The notes beneath the pieces are model-generated. The model worked only from the letters and a program-made list of their open reading frames with translations. It did not search any database and was not told where the DNA came from. A program made the translations under genes and the position numbers. A stretch of 64,000 nucleotides of DNA from Sphaerothrix epifaneia (GTDB taxonomy: Bacteria > Cyanobacteriota > Cyanobacteriia > Phormidesmidales > Phormidesmidaceae). Shown here piece after piece: positions 63,758 through 64,000 of this stretch. The stretch lies in contig NZ_JBHZOL010000065.1 in NCBI RefSeq assembly GCF_042788235.1, positions 1 through 64,000 on the forward strand, given 5' to 3'. Each line of letters begins with the position of its first letter. Within the stretch, counting starts at the first letter, position 1.

Positions 63758-63830
63758 CAACACTCCCTTAGGTGTGACTTACAATTGATCCTAAAGAAGG
63801 ATCCTGCCTGTAAGTGACGTGGGGGTGTTG
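63758..63830 (+). promoter_or_regulatory. Long nested hairpin upstream of the last gene
   Basis: CAACACTCCC (63758-63767) pairs with GGGGGTGTTG (63821-63830) with one G-U pair; inside, ACTTACA (63777-63783) pairs with TGTAAGT (63809-63815), and GATCCT (63787-63792) pairs with AGGATC (63798-63803). The outer right arm contains the GGGGG Shine-Dalgarno-like run, 11 bases before ATG 63836. Confidence 0.6.
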
Positions 63831-63835
63831 CTGTT

Positions 63836-64000
63836 ATGTTGGTTATTTTGATGGATGACCAGCTCCTGCTGCCTCAAAAGGTATGTCAAAGCTGCTTGAT
63901 GGCTGATCAAACAGGTCAGCCCCGGTGGCGGCAAGGTCGGTTGCGCTGTGGGCGTTTAGTTGAAAAACTTTCAGATACTCAGCCTGACCAGTACGAGTGT
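63836..64000 (+). CDS. Cys-rich (zinc-finger-like) protein, cut by window end
   Basis: The frame is open from ATG 63836 (or ATG 63851) to the window edge, encoding MLVILMDDQLLLPQKVCQSC followed by LMADQTGQPRWRQGRLRCGR and ending DQYEC. The CxxC pair and later Cys suggest a zinc ribbon. It resembles a short cyanobacterial family of unknown function (PRWRQGxLRCG). The 3' end is outside the window, so length and domain content are unknown. Confidence 0.6.
   Translation, partial: MLVILMDDQLLLPQKVCQSCLMADQTGQPRWRQGRLRCGRLVEKLSDTQPDQYEC

Overview
The window is a 64 kb piece of a cyanobacterial chromosome. Markers include psbU, ycf34, ycf51, btpA, an nblS/ycf26-type histidine kinase, an EF-hand transaldolase, a TIGR03279-type radical SAM protein and frequent GCGATCGC (HIP1) octamers. 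Base composition looks balanced. A complete hmp/pil chemotaxis locus next to a divergent hmpF-like gene points to a surface-motile organism using type IV pili, probably filamentous; I cannot name the genus. Nearly all genes are ordinary core genes. I see no rRNA, tRNA, CRISPR array, insertion sequence or prophage.

Layout. 0.2-5.2 kb: DUF2993-like lipoprotein, ftsE-like ATPase, tatA, and an aminotransferase translationally coupled to an iron-type alcohol dehydrogenase, then ycf51. 5.4-10 kb: a large surface beta-helix protein with an N-terminal barrel, a small lipoprotein and two unknown small genes. 10.2-24.4 kb: hmpF-like coiled-coil gene facing a five-gene operon for a PatA-like regulator, CheY, CheW, a chemoreceptor and a 2112-residue hybrid CheA. 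24.6-29.8 kb: beta-hydroxyacid dehydrogenase, uppS, a ferritin-like di-iron protein and an NB-ARC/TPR STAND ATPase. 29.8-33.2 kb: LprI-type lipoprotein, small secreted protein, XisF-like recombinase with an altered catalytic domain, PD-(D/E)XK protein. 33.2-37.3 kb: MATE pump, DoxX, HEAT protein, tRNA nucleotidyltransferase. 37.5-48.8 kb: ycf34 paired with a kinase-WD40 gene, LD-carboxypeptidase, rhomboid, transaldolase, nblS, zinc-ribbon protein, HtrA protease, phasin-like protein and FKBP. 48.9-54.3 kb: TolC, radical SAM, uppP and DUF3120. 54.5-64 kb: FHA-cyclase, psbU, nadB, VKOR-thioredoxin, btpA, rimO, DEAD-box helicase and a truncated zinc-finger gene.

The chemotaxis operon is the main functional unit. 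Receptor, adaptor, kinase and two response regulators would control pilus-driven motility, and the divergent HmpF-like protein is probably a partner at the motor. Two of its proteins carry very long acidic disordered stretches: the CheA has more than 20 copies of a short hydrophobic/acidic motif, and the receptor has a TPR-like N-terminus with five Asp/Asn-Pro-Phe motifs. Envelope genes (uppS, uppP, tatA, htrA, tolC, LD-carboxypeptidase) are scattered, not operonic.

The most unusual non-coding signals are a dispersed 70-85 bp intergenic repeat with four copies in one orientation, a long nested hairpin just before the last gene, a hairpin covering the ribosome-binding site of the DUF3120 gene, and four phased AGTCGG hexamers before the STAND gene.
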